Assembly: GCA_016719485.1 (NCBI GenBank)
Contig: JADJZB010000028.1
Coordinates: 257,369 to 321,368, forward strand
Direction of reading: 5' to 3'
Source of the DNA: Holophagales bacterium
Lineage (GTDB): Bacteria > Acidobacteriota > Thermoanaerobaculia > UBA5066
DNA: 64,000 bases
Position numbers and translations under genes: made by a program. Below, in pieces: positions 24,793 through 32,544 of this stretch. Each line of letters starts with the position of its first letter. Position 1 is the stretch's first letter. Below the pieces are notes generated by a model. The model was not told the DNA's origin and ran no database searches. It saw only the letters and a program-made list of their open reading frames with translations.

Positions 24793-27015
24793 CTAGAGCG
24801 GCACGCCGAGCGAGAAGTAGAACGCGTTTCGCCCCTTGTCCGCGAAGCCCCACCCGAGGTAGACCGGCCCGAGGATCGTTTCGGCGGCCGCGTAGAGGCT
24901 CCCCGCCCAGATCAGGCTCGAGGGGTGGATGTCCTCCGTCCGATTCCAGACGTTTCCGGCCTCCACGGTGGCGCCGACGAAGATGCCGCTCCCGACGAGG
25001 CTCGGGAGCTTCGAGACGCGGTACCGCGTTCCGAGGCGCGCCAGGCCGGCGTACTGCCCGGAGATCTGGCCCGTCCGGAGGCCCGAGAGCCTCCCGAACC
25101 CGCCCAGACGGCTGAGGTCGAAGAAAGGGAGCGTCGTTCCGCCGAACGGCCCGGAGGCCTCGACTCCCCCGAGGACCGTCCACTCGCCGAACGAGCGCGC
25201 GAACCTCGCGGCGGCCGAGAGCTTGTCGTAGGCCCACGCCCCTCCGAGGAATTCTCCGTAGACGCCGGTGTCGACCGTCGCGGCCCAGCCCGAGCGTGGA
25301 ATCGTCGCGTCGTCGAGCTGGTCGAACCGGGCGAGGAAGACGGCGCCGGCCCGGTCGGCGGACGCGTCCTCGATGTCCGGGTCGCCGATGTCGACCGAGA
25401 ACCGGCTCCGGTCCCGAAGGACTCCGGCCCGGACCTCGCCGAGCGGCCCCAGGGCGAGCCCCGCGTCGAGCCGGGCGTACAGACGCGTGTCGAAGGTGCG
25501 CGCGATGACGTCGTCGCCGTCGAAGACGTCCCGCAGCGAGCGATCCCAGCCGAGGCTCGGCGCGACGAAGAACCGTCGCTTCGAACCGAGTGGCTGGTAG
25601 AACTCCGTCGCGAGAAGGGTCCGCCGGCCGATCTCGAGGTCGGTCTTCAGCTCGCCGCGACGCGACCCGATGCGCGAGAGGACCCACCCGACGCGCAGGC
25701 CGAAGGAGCTCTCGCCCTCGAACTCGGTTCCGAAGACGAGACCGGTCCGGATCCGGCTCGGGGCGAGAGCCGCAGGACGGGGCACGATCGTGAGGACCCG
25801 CTGGTCCCGCGGCCCCTCCACCAGGAAGTCGACCGTGTCCCAGCCGCCGAGCCCGTGGACCTCGCGAAGGCTCTGGTGGAGCGCCTCCCAGCCCAGGGGC
25901 CCGGCCTTCAGGCCGACGGAGGACGTCACGATCGCGGTGTCCGCGTGGCCAGCGGTCTCGACACGGACCCGGGCGATGACCGGAACCTCCTCGGAATAGA
26001 GAGGCGGGTGGGCCGCCTTCCAGGCGGTGAACTCCCCGGGCGAAACCGACAGGAAGGCGAGCCGACCGGACGCGGCGCGTGCCGCCGCCTCGCCTCGCCC
26101 GATCGCCTCGTCGAACCTGGGGAAATCGAACGTGTCGATCCCCTCCAGGTCCGGAGTGACGAGGACGTCCCGTCCCTGGAGCATCCCGATCTGCTCCTCG
26201 ACGTTCTTGCGAGTCAGGAAGTTGTTGGTCTGGCCCAGGACCTTCAGGAAGCCGTCGAGGTCATCTCTCTTCGCCAGCGGCATCGAGATGTCGACGGCAA
26301 TGATCACGTCGGCCCCCATCTTCCGGACGACGTCGACCGGCAGGTTGCTCGCGACGCCGCCGTCGACGAGGAGGCGTCCGTCCAGCTCCACCGGCTTCAG
26401 GAAGCCGGGAACGCCCATGCTCGTGCGGATCGCGCGCGCCAGGTCGCCCGAGCCGAGGACGACGGCCTCGCCCGTCTCGATGTCCGCGGCGACGGCCCGA
26501 AACGGGATAGGAAGCCGGTCGAAGTCCCGGACCGAGCCGGCGCTCCACGTCATCCTCCGGAGGTGGTAGCCGAGCTCCTGGCCGGCGACGAGGCCCGAGG
26601 GAACGACGACCTTTCCATGCGCGAAGCCCAGCTCGACGTCGATGAGGTAGCGGGGGTCGTCCTCCTTGCGCCGGAAGGCCTCGTCCTTCCGCGACCGGAC
26701 GTCGGAAAAGACGGCCTCCCAGTCGATCGTCCGGAGCTCCTCGGCCATCCTCTCCGGCGGCATCCCGATCGCGTAGAGCCCGCCGGCGAGCGACCCGCTG
26801 CTCGTCCCGGCGACGTAGTCGACCGGAATCCTCAGCTCCTCGAGGACCTTCAGGACGCCGACGAGCGCTCCGCCGCGCGCACCTCCGCCGGCAAGGGCGA
26901 GACCGACACGCGGGCGCTTCGGCGCCGCCAGAGCGCCCGAATCTGCCTCCTGCGCGACGAGAGGGCGCTGCCCGGCAAGGAGCAGGACGAGAGCCAACAG
27001 GGCCGTCCGTCTCAC
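24793..27015 (-). CDS. Patatin-like phospholipase with outer-membrane beta-barrel (PlpD type)
   Basis: 740-aa protein combining a lipase and its own outer-membrane domain. After a signal peptide (residues 1-21) comes the patatin domain: oxyanion loop 'GGGARGGALVGVL', nucleophile elbow 'GTSSGS' and catalytic Asp in 'DGGVASNLP'. A POTRA-like section (about 330-420) leads to a C-terminal 16-strand-type barrel related to BamA/Omp85 ('LRVGWVLSRIGS', 'IPRSGWAATVD', 'FYFSLGVPL' ending with a hydrophobic last strand). The GTG at 27015 has a good 'aggagg' site upstream. The architecture matches type Vd secretion systems such as PlpD, in which the barrel displays the lipase. It is divergent from the thiamine-type operon. 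Confidence 0.9.
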   Translation of the reverse strand: MRRTALLALVLLLAGQRPLVAQEADSGALAAPKRPRVGLALAGGGARGGALVGVLKVLEELRIPVDYVAGTSSGSLAGGLYAIGMPPERMAEELRTIDWEAVFSDVRSRKDEAFRRKEDDPRYLIDVELGFAHGKVVVPSGLVAGQELGYHLRRMTWSAGSVRDFDRLPIPFRAVAADIETGEAVVLGSGDLARAIRTSMGVPGFLKPVELDGRLLVDGGVASNLPVDVVRKMGADVIIAVDISMPLAKRDDLDGFLKVLGQTNNFLTRKNVEEQIGMLQGRDVLVTPDLEGIDTFDFPRFDEAIGRGEAAARAASGRLAFLSVSPGEFTAWKAAHPPLYSEEVPVIARVRVETAGHADTAIVTSSVGLKAGPLGWEALHQSLREVHGLGGWDTVDFLVEGPRDQRVLTIVPRPAALAPSRIRTGLVFGTEFEGESSFGLRVGWVLSRIGSRRGELKTDLEIGRRTLLATEFYQPLGSKRRFFVAPSLGWDRSLRDVFDGDDVIARTFDTRLYARLDAGLALGPLGEVRAGVLRDRSRFSVDIGDPDIEDASADRAGAVFLARFDQLDDATIPRSGWAATVDTGVYGEFLGGAWAYDKLSAAARFARSFGEWTVLGGVEASGPFGGTTLPFFDLSRLGGFGRLSGLRTGQISGQYAGLARLGTRYRVSKLPSLVGSGIFVGATVEAGNVWNRTEDIHPSSLIWAGSLYAAAETILGPVYLGWGFADKGRNAFYFSLGVPL

Positions 27016-27097
27016 GTTCGCGAGCTCCTCCTGCTCCCGCAGGGTACTCGACCCCGTTGACACGAGGTGTCCGGACGCCCATATTCCCCGCCGACGG

Positions 27098-27176
27098 ATG
27101 CCTAGGGGTGGCCGGGATTCCGGCCTGAGAGCAAACCCTCGAACCTGATCCGGGTCATTCCGGCGAAGGGAACGGC
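27098..27176 (+). promoter_or_regulatory. TPP (THI-box) riboswitch
   Basis: Contains the conserved TPP-aptamer elements in order and spacing: 'ggggtggccgg', 'ggcctgagag' (CTGAGA core), 'aaaccctcgaacctgatc' (ACCTGATC core) and 'cattccggcgaagggaac' (GGCGNAGGGA core). Helices P2 ('ggggt' with 'accctc'-type pairing), P3 ('ggccgg/ccggcc') and P4/P5 ('ccgg/ccgg') can form. It lies about 90 bases ahead of the receptor gene on the same strand. Confidence 0.92.
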
Positions 27177-27179
27177 AAA

Positions 27180-27262
27180 CGGAAGCGGGAGCTTCCGCAA
27201 ACCTCGAGAGTCCCCGACGAATCCGCTTCGATCGCCCGCGCCCGAGGCGCGGGAGAGGGGGC
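27180..27262 (+). promoter_or_regulatory. Expression platform between the TPP aptamer and the receptor start
   Basis: Two perfect hairpins follow the aptamer: a 7-bp stem at 27180-27197 ('cggaagc/gcttccg') and an 8-bp stem at 27235-27253 ('cccgcgcc/ggcgcggg'). The second directly abuts the ribosome-binding site 'gaggggg' (27255-27261). Neither is followed by a T run, so control of translation initiation is more likely than termination. The switching partner cannot be assigned by eye. Confidence 0.55.
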
Positions 27263-27268
27263 GCTTCC

Positions 27269-29440
27269 ATGACTTTCAGCCCGAGAAAGACAGCGGCTTT
27301 CCTCGCGGGACCTCTCGCGTTCGCCGTTCTCTTCGCGCCAACGCGGGCGGCCGGCGACGTCGCTGGCGACGACCTCGCCGCCGCCGAGACCCCCGCCGAG
27401 GAGAAGGCCCCGCCGCCGATCCTGCGACGGGCCGAGGACGTCGTCGTCCAGGCGGTCCGCGCCGACGCGGACACACCGGTGACGAAGACGGACGTCGCGC
27501 GCGAGGAAATCGAGAAGAAGAACATGGGGCAGGAGATGCCCCACCTCCTCAAGGACCTGCCGGCGATGACCTACTACTCGGACACGGGCCTGGCCAACGG
27601 CTACGCGTACGTTTCCATGCGCGGCGTCGGGCCGACCCGCATCAACTTCACGCTCGACGGCGCCCCGCTGAACGAGCCCGAGGACTCGACTCTCTACTTC
27701 GTCGACTTCGGCGACTTCGGGAGCTCGGTCGAGAGCCTCCAGGTGCAGCGGGGAGTCGGGACGTCGGCTGCCGGGGTCGCGAGCTTCGTCGGCTCGGTGA
27801 ACTTCGCGAGCCTCGACCTTGCGGAGTCGACGGAGACGACGGCGCGCTTCTCCCTCGGCTCCTTCGGCAGCGAGAGGGTGACGGCGGGATTCCAGACGGG
27901 GCGGCTCGGCGACTCGGGCCTGAAGGCTTACGTGAGGGGGTCGTACCAGGACACCGACGGTTTCCGCGACAACTCGGCGATCCGCCAGCGAAGCCTGTAC
28001 ACGGGCCTCTCGCACGAGAGCGCCGAGGGCTACTTCAAGCTCTTCGGCTTCCTCGGCCGCGAAGCCTCGCAGTCGGCCTACTACGCGGTCGAGCCTCAGG
28101 TCCTCGAGGAGAACATCCGGTTCAACCCGCTCTCGCCCGAGGAGAAGGACGAGTTCGGCCAGCAGTTCCTCCAGGCGCAGTACACGCGGTTCCTGAGTGC
28201 GTCGACGAGCCTGGCCGGGCAGCTCTACGTCAACGACGCCGGAGGCTGGTACCGGCTCTTCGACGCGTCGAGGACCGAGCTGCGCGAATACGGCCTCGAC
28301 TGGACGAACCTCGGGGCGGCCGTGACGCTCAAGACGACCCTCGGGCCGCTCGGCGTGACGCTGGGAGTCCACGGGAGCGACTTCGGGAGCACCCGGACCC
28401 GCGACGTCGTCGGGGGCGAGCGCGACTACCTCAACCACGGGTACAAGTCCGAAGCCTCGACCTTCGTGAAGCTCTCGCGGGACGCCGGGCCCTGGCACGT
28501 CTACGGCGACGCCCAGCTTCGGTGGGCCCGCTTCCGCTACGACGGGGACGTGGAGCTCGGCTCCGTCTCCTGGACGTTCTTCAACCCCAAGCTCGGCGTC
28601 CGCCGCGACCTCGGCAGGGACTTCTCCGTCTACGCCTCGCTCGGTGCGACGAGCCGCGAACCGGGGCGCGGGGACCTCCTCGTCGGCCAGGAGAACGCCA
28701 CGGTCGCTCACGACCTGACCGCCGTGAAGCCCGAGAGGGTCGCCGCCTTCGAGCTCGGCACCGCGTGGAAGCACGGCCCCTTCTCGGCGCAGGTGAATCT
28801 CTACGACATGGAGTTCCGCGACGAGATCGCCCTCACGGGCGAGCAGTCGGAGGTGGGCCTCTCCATCCGGCGCAACGCCGACCGGAGCTTCCGGCGCGGG
28901 CTCGAGTGGGACCTCGCCTGGCAGCCGCGCTCTTCGCTCGCGGTGCGCTTCACCGGGAACTGGAGCTGGAACCGGATCCGTTCCTGGACGCAGTTCTACG
29001 ACGTCTACGGCGCCGACGGGGAGTGGGCCGGCTCGACGAGCCGCACGTTCGAGGACGTCGAGCCCGTTCTCTCTCCGCCGTTCGTGGGGAACCTCCTCGT
29101 CGAGGGGTCGCCGCTCGGCTGGCTGACTCTCGGCGCGACGACCCGGTACGTGGCAGATTCCTACCTCGACAACACGAACCAACAGGGGATCGCGACCCCG
29201 GACTGGTGGAAGGTCGACCTCTCGGCGGCCGTAGACCTCTCGAGCTTCGTGAAGACGGGTCAGCCCCGCCTCAGGGTCCTCGTGGACAACGTCTTCGACA
29301 ATCGCCGCGTGTGGGCGAACGGCTACAGCTACCTCTACGCCACGCGCGACGGCGCCGGACAGGACTCCCTCTCGGGGGTTCCGTACTTCTTTCCCATGGC
29401 GACCCGGAACGTGACGGTCGTCCTGGACCTCGGCTTCTGA
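27269..29440 (+). CDS. TonB-dependent receptor, riboswitch-controlled (probable thiamine receptor)
   Basis: 723-aa outer-membrane transporter energised by TonB. Signal peptide residues 1-28; TonB-box/plug region from about 55 ('EDVVVQAVRADADTPVTKTDV'), plug signature 'YVSMRGVGPTRINFTLDGAPLNEPE', then a 22-strand barrel ending 'MATRNVTVVLDLGF' with terminal Phe. The TPP riboswitch directly upstream and the PnuC-family transporter one base downstream point to thiamine or a thiamine phosphate as cargo. The fold is that of small-molecule receptors and lacks the carboxypeptidase-like N-domain of the other receptor at 37.2 kb. Cargo is inference from context. Confidence 0.88.
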   Translation: MTFSPRKTAAFLAGPLAFAVLFAPTRAAGDVAGDDLAAAETPAEEKAPPPILRRAEDVVVQAVRADADTPVTKTDVAREEIEKKNMGQEMPHLLKDLPAMTYYSDTGLANGYAYVSMRGVGPTRINFTLDGAPLNEPEDSTLYFVDFGDFGSSVESLQVQRGVGTSAAGVASFVGSVNFASLDLAESTETTARFSLGSFGSERVTAGFQTGRLGDSGLKAYVRGSYQDTDGFRDNSAIRQRSLYTGLSHESAEGYFKLFGFLGREASQSAYYAVEPQVLEENIRFNPLSPEEKDEFGQQFLQAQYTRFLSASTSLAGQLYVNDAGGWYRLFDASRTELREYGLDWTNLGAAVTLKTTLGPLGVTLGVHGSDFGSTRTRDVVGGERDYLNHGYKSEASTFVKLSRDAGPWHVYGDAQLRWARFRYDGDVELGSVSWTFFNPKLGVRRDLGRDFSVYASLGATSREPGRGDLLVGQENATVAHDLTAVKPERVAAFELGTAWKHGPFSAQVNLYDMEFRDEIALTGEQSEVGLSIRRNADRSFRRGLEWDLAWQPRSSLAVRFTGNWSWNRIRSWTQFYDVYGADGEWAGSTSRTFEDVEPVLSPPFVGNLLVEGSPLGWLTLGATTRYVADSYLDNTNQQGIATPDWWKVDLSAAVDLSSFVKTGQPRLRVLVDNVFDNRRVWANGYSYLYATRDGAGQDSLSGVPYFFPMATRNVTVVLDLGF

Positions 29441-29441
29441 C

Positions 29442-30020
29442 GTGAGCCCGTACGAGATTGCCGGGTTCGTCTTCGGGGTTCTCGCCGTCTGGCTGACGGC
29501 GAAGGAGAGCCCCTGGTGCTGGCCGACGGGCCTCGTCAACGTGAGCCTCTACATCGTCGTCTTCTGGCAGGCGAAGCTCTACGCCGACATGGGCCTGCAG
29601 GTCGTCTACGTCGGCGTCTGCATCTACGGCTGGTGGGAGTGGCTCCACGGCGGCGCCGGCGGAGGGCGGCTCACCGTTTCGCGCGCGCCGCGTCGCACGC
29701 TCGTGGCGCTCACGATCGCGGGGGCGGCCTTCGCCGCCCTCCTCGGCCTCGCCCTCCATCGCGGAACCGATGCCTCCCTTCCCTTCTGGGACTCCACGAC
29801 GACCGCCTACAGCCTCGTCGCGCAGTGGCTGCAGACGAAGAAGCGGATCGAGACCTGGTGGTTCTGGATCGCCGTCGACGTCGTCTACATCGGCGTCTAC
29901 GCCGTCAAGGGGCTCTGGCTCACGGCCCTCCTCTACGCCATCTTCCTCGCGCTCTGCCTCCTCGGGCTGAGGGAGTGGAAGCGCTCTCTCGACGGGAATC
30001 TGGCTCCGGTGGCGGCATGA
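29442..30020 (+). CDS. pnuT: PnuC/PnuT-family vitamin transporter (probable thiamine, PnuT)
   Basis: 192-aa inner-membrane protein with six to seven helices. The family core is clear: 'SPWCWPTGLVNVSLYIVVFW', 'QAKLYADMGLQVVYVGVCIYG', and the C-terminal 'KKRIETWWFWIAVDVVYIGVY'. PnuC proteins carry nicotinamide riboside, while PnuT members carry thiamine by facilitated diffusion and rely on phosphorylation to trap the vitamin. The riboswitch two genes upstream favours PnuT. The GTG start is one base after the receptor stop and the stop overlaps the kinase ATG (ATGA), so transport and phosphorylation are translationally coupled. Confidence 0.85.
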   Translation: MSPYEIAGFVFGVLAVWLTAKESPWCWPTGLVNVSLYIVVFWQAKLYADMGLQVVYVGVCIYGWWEWLHGGAGGGRLTVSRAPRRTLVALTIAGAAFAALLGLALHRGTDASLPFWDSTTTAYSLVAQWLQTKKRIETWWFWIAVDVVYIGVYAVKGLWLTALLYAIFLALCLLGLREWKRSLDGNLAPVAA

Positions 30021-30619
30021 GGCCGCTGCGCGTCGTCGTCACCGGCTCGGAGTGCACCGGCAAGACGACTCTTTCCCGGGCGCTCGCCGCCCGCTTCGAG
30101 GCGCCGTGCGTGCCCGAGTTCTGCCGGGGCTACCAGGACGCCAGGGGCCTGCCGCTCACCGCGGACGACGTCGAGCCCATCGCTCGTGGGCAGATCGCCG
30201 AGGCGGAGACGGCGGAAGCGCTCTCGCCCCGTCTCGTCATCCTCGACACCGACCTCGTCTCGACCGTCGTCTATTCCCGTCACTACTACGGCACCTGCCC
30301 CGCCTGGATCGAGGACGCCGCCCGGGCCCGACGGGCCGACCTCTACCTCCTCTGCGTGCCCGACCTCCCCTGGGAGGCCGACAACCAGCGCGACCGCGGC
30401 GACCGCAGGGAAGACATGCACCGTCTCTTCGTCGAAGCTCTCGCGGGCCTCGGCGTCCTCGTCGAGACCGTCGGCGGCCGGGGGTCGAGCCGGGAGTCGG
30501 CGGCGGTGGCGGCCGTGATCCGGACCCTGCGGGCCCGGCTGCCGGAAGGGACCTCTCCCGCAATCGCCGACATCGTGCGAAGCTCCCTGAATCCGGACCG
30601 ACGCGCAGGACAGGAGTGA
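30017..30619 (+). CDS. NadR-like P-loop kinase (candidate thiamine kinase)
   Basis: 200-aa P-loop protein of the AAA_28/NadR ribosylnicotinamide-kinase family. Evidence: 'VTGSECTGKTTLSRALA' (Walker A near residues 8-24), 'VPEFCRGY' (NadR has PEYAREY), 'ILDTDLVSTVVYSRHYYG' and the lid-like 'DRGDRREDMHRLF'. NadR kinases phosphorylate nicotinamide riboside, but here the gene overlaps a PnuT-like transporter under a TPP riboswitch and has no adenylyltransferase domain. I infer it phosphorylates thiamine for trapping. Nicotinamide riboside remains the main alternative substrate. Confidence 0.8.
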   Translation: MRPLRVVVTGSECTGKTTLSRALAARFEAPCVPEFCRGYQDARGLPLTADDVEPIARGQIAEAETAEALSPRLVILDTDLVSTVVYSRHYYGTCPAWIEDAARARRADLYLLCVPDLPWEADNQRDRGDRREDMHRLFVEALAGLGVLVETVGGRGSSRESAAVAAVIRTLRARLPEGTSPAIADIVRSSLNPDRRAGQE

Positions 30620-30621
30620 GC

Positions 30622-31671
30622 ATGAGCACGTCCTCTTCTCGAGCAAGGAACCTGCGCCCCGTCGCGGTCCTCGCGGCGATCGCCGCCATCGCGGCCTCTC
30701 CCGCACCCCCGGCCCCGCGGGTGACGCCGGCGCCGACGACCCGCCCCGCGGCCGCGGCGACGCCTCCACCCGCCAGACCTCTCCAGAGCTGGAAGGAGTC
30801 CCCCGCGAAACGCGCGCTCCAGCGATTCCTCAAGGAGATCGAGGCCTCCGGGAATTCCGGCGAAGCTCCCGCGGACGTCCGCGTCGCGGTGTTCGCGACC
30901 GAGGGCGTCCTCTGGGACAGCGGGGGCGTGTCGCTCGAAGACGCGTGGGCCCTCGATCGGCTCCGTTCGCTCGCGCCGACGAAGCCCGAATGGGCCTCGA
31001 CGCCACCGTTCCCGGCCCTTCTCGGCAATGACCCCGCCGCCCTGGCGGCCCTCTCTCCCGCGGACCTCGCGCGCCTGTCCGCCGCGGCTCTCGCCGGGCT
31101 CGACCAGGACGAGATCCGCACACAGGTTCTCGCCTGGGTTCGCGTCGCCCCGCCCGGACGTCACGCACCCGCCGACCTGGCCCGTCCCGCGATGCGCGAG
31201 CTCCTCGAGCTCCTGCGCACCTGGAACTTCCGAAGCTACGTCGTCTCCGACGGCCCGGCCGAGGTCACCCGCGCTCTCGTCGAGGCGCTCTACGACCTGC
31301 CTGCGTACCGGGTGATCGCCCCCCTCTCGCAGATCGAGGTCCGGGACCAGGGCGTCCGCACCCGGTTCGTCTTCTCCGGCGAGCCGGCCCCCCCTCCGTC
31401 CGGAGCCTCCCGCCTTCGAACCGTCGTGCATCACCTCGGCGTCCGTCCGCTCCTCGTGGCCGGAGCACGGGAATCCGACGGTCCGCTTCTCGAGTGGGCG
31501 TCCGGCCGGAAGGCCCCGTTCCTGGCGCTCGGCTTCCGCGAGGCCGGGGCGCCGTCGGGCTCACGGACTCGTCCCCTCCCGACGGCGTTCTCCGGGGCCA
31601 GGTGGACGGTCGTCACGCCTTCGGAATACTGGCTGTCCCCTCCCATCAGACCGGCTGCGCCGGGGAAATGA
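30622..31671 (+). CDS. Exported HAD-like protein lacking the catalytic aspartates (pseudo-phosphatase)
   Basis: 349 aa. Residues 10-50 form a signal or anchor helix and a Pro/Ala-rich spacer. The rest matches the HAD 'haloacid dehalogenase-like' phosphatases whose usual opening is FDNDGTLW, but here it reads 'VAVFATEGVLWDS': both Asp residues (nucleophile and acid/base) are replaced by Ala and Glu. Motif II is kept ('SYVVSDGPAEV'), and motif IV is reduced to 'ARESDGPLLEWASG' where relatives have GNSDGDxxMLxW. The end 'RWTVVTPSEYW' matches the family. It starts two bases after the kinase stop, so it belongs to the riboswitch operon. Likely periplasmic; perhaps binds rather than hydrolyses a phosphorylated vitamin. 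Confidence 0.75.
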   Translation: MSTSSSRARNLRPVAVLAAIAAIAASPAPPAPRVTPAPTTRPAAAATPPPARPLQSWKESPAKRALQRFLKEIEASGNSGEAPADVRVAVFATEGVLWDSGGVSLEDAWALDRLRSLAPTKPEWASTPPFPALLGNDPAALAALSPADLARLSAAALAGLDQDEIRTQVLAWVRVAPPGRHAPADLARPAMRELLELLRTWNFRSYVVSDGPAEVTRALVEALYDLPAYRVIAPLSQIEVRDQGVRTRFVFSGEPAPPPSGASRLRTVVHHLGVRPLLVAGARESDGPLLEWASGRKAPFLALGFREAGAPSGSRTRPLPTAFSGARWTVVTPSEYWLSPPIRPAAPGK

Positions 31672-31742
31672 CCCCCGCGGCCGCGGCGCCGGGCTGCGGG
31701 TAGACTCCGCTTCGCGACCGTCAGGAATGGGAGAGCCGCCGG

Positions 31743-32501
31743 ATGGAATGGATCCTCGAACCGCAGGGATGGATTGCGTTCCTGACGCTCGCCGCCCTCG
31801 AGCTGGTTCTCGGCATCGACAACATCGTCTTCATCTCGATCCTCGTCGGAAAGCTCCCGGCCGAGCGGCGGCAGAAGGCCTACCGGATCGGCCTCGGTCT
31901 GGCGCTGATCTCGAGAGTCCTCCTGCTGCTGTCCATCTCCTGGGTCATGGGCCTGACGGCCCCGCTCTTCACGGTCCTGTCGAAGGTGATCTCGGGACGC
32001 GACATCGTTCTGATCGTCGGCGGACTCTTCCTGGTCGCCAAGAGCACGCACGAGATCCACGACAAGCTCGAGGGCGTGGAGGGCGAGCACTCGACGAAGG
32101 CTTTCGGGTCCTACGGCGCCGTCCTCGCGCAGATCGTCGCCCTCGACGTCATCTTCTCTCTCGACTCCGTCATCACCGCGGTCGGGATGGTGAACAAGGT
32201 CGGCCTCATGGTCTCGGCGATCGTCGTCTCGATCGTCGTCATGATGTTCTTCGCCAACGCGATCGGCGACTTCGTCCACGATCATCCGACCGTGAAGATG
32301 CTGGCCCTCGCCTTCCTCCTGATGATCGGCGTCATGCTCATCGCAGACGGCCTGGGCCACCACATCCCGAAGGGCTACATCTACTTCTCGATGGCGTTCT
32401 CGCTCTTCGTCGAGATGCTGAACCTGAGGGCGAGGAAGGAACGCGACCCGGTCGAGCTCCGCTCGGCGTACGCCGATCCGACCGCCGGCGACGTGAAGTG
32501 A
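31743..32501 (+). CDS. TerC-family integral membrane protein
   Basis: 252-aa inner-membrane protein with about seven helices. The TerC signature is plain: 'ALELVLGIDNIVFISILVGKL' with acidic residues inside the first helix, and the repeat-related 'QIVALDVIFSLDSVITAVGM'. Family members export Mn(II) (the Alx/MneA type) or support metal loading of exported proteins; the name comes from tellurite-resistance clusters, but no other ter gene is here. It is followed 43 bases later by PPK2 on the same strand. Confidence 0.92.
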   Translation: MEWILEPQGWIAFLTLAALELVLGIDNIVFISILVGKLPAERRQKAYRIGLGLALISRVLLLLSISWVMGLTAPLFTVLSKVISGRDIVLIVGGLFLVAKSTHEIHDKLEGVEGEHSTKAFGSYGAVLAQIVALDVIFSLDSVITAVGMVNKVGLMVSAIVVSIVVMMFFANAIGDFVHDHPTVKMLALAFLLMIGVMLIADGLGHHIPKGYIYFSMAFSLFVEMLNLRARKERDPVELRSAYADPTAGDVK

Positions 32502-32544
32502 ACATGGGACGGGACCCGCGACGGCGTACTCGCAGGAGGGAAGA

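Noticed and set aside
31743..32501. Tellurite-resistance locus
   Set aside because: Only TerC is present; no terA, terB, terD or terZ genes are nearby, so a metal-export role is the safer reading.
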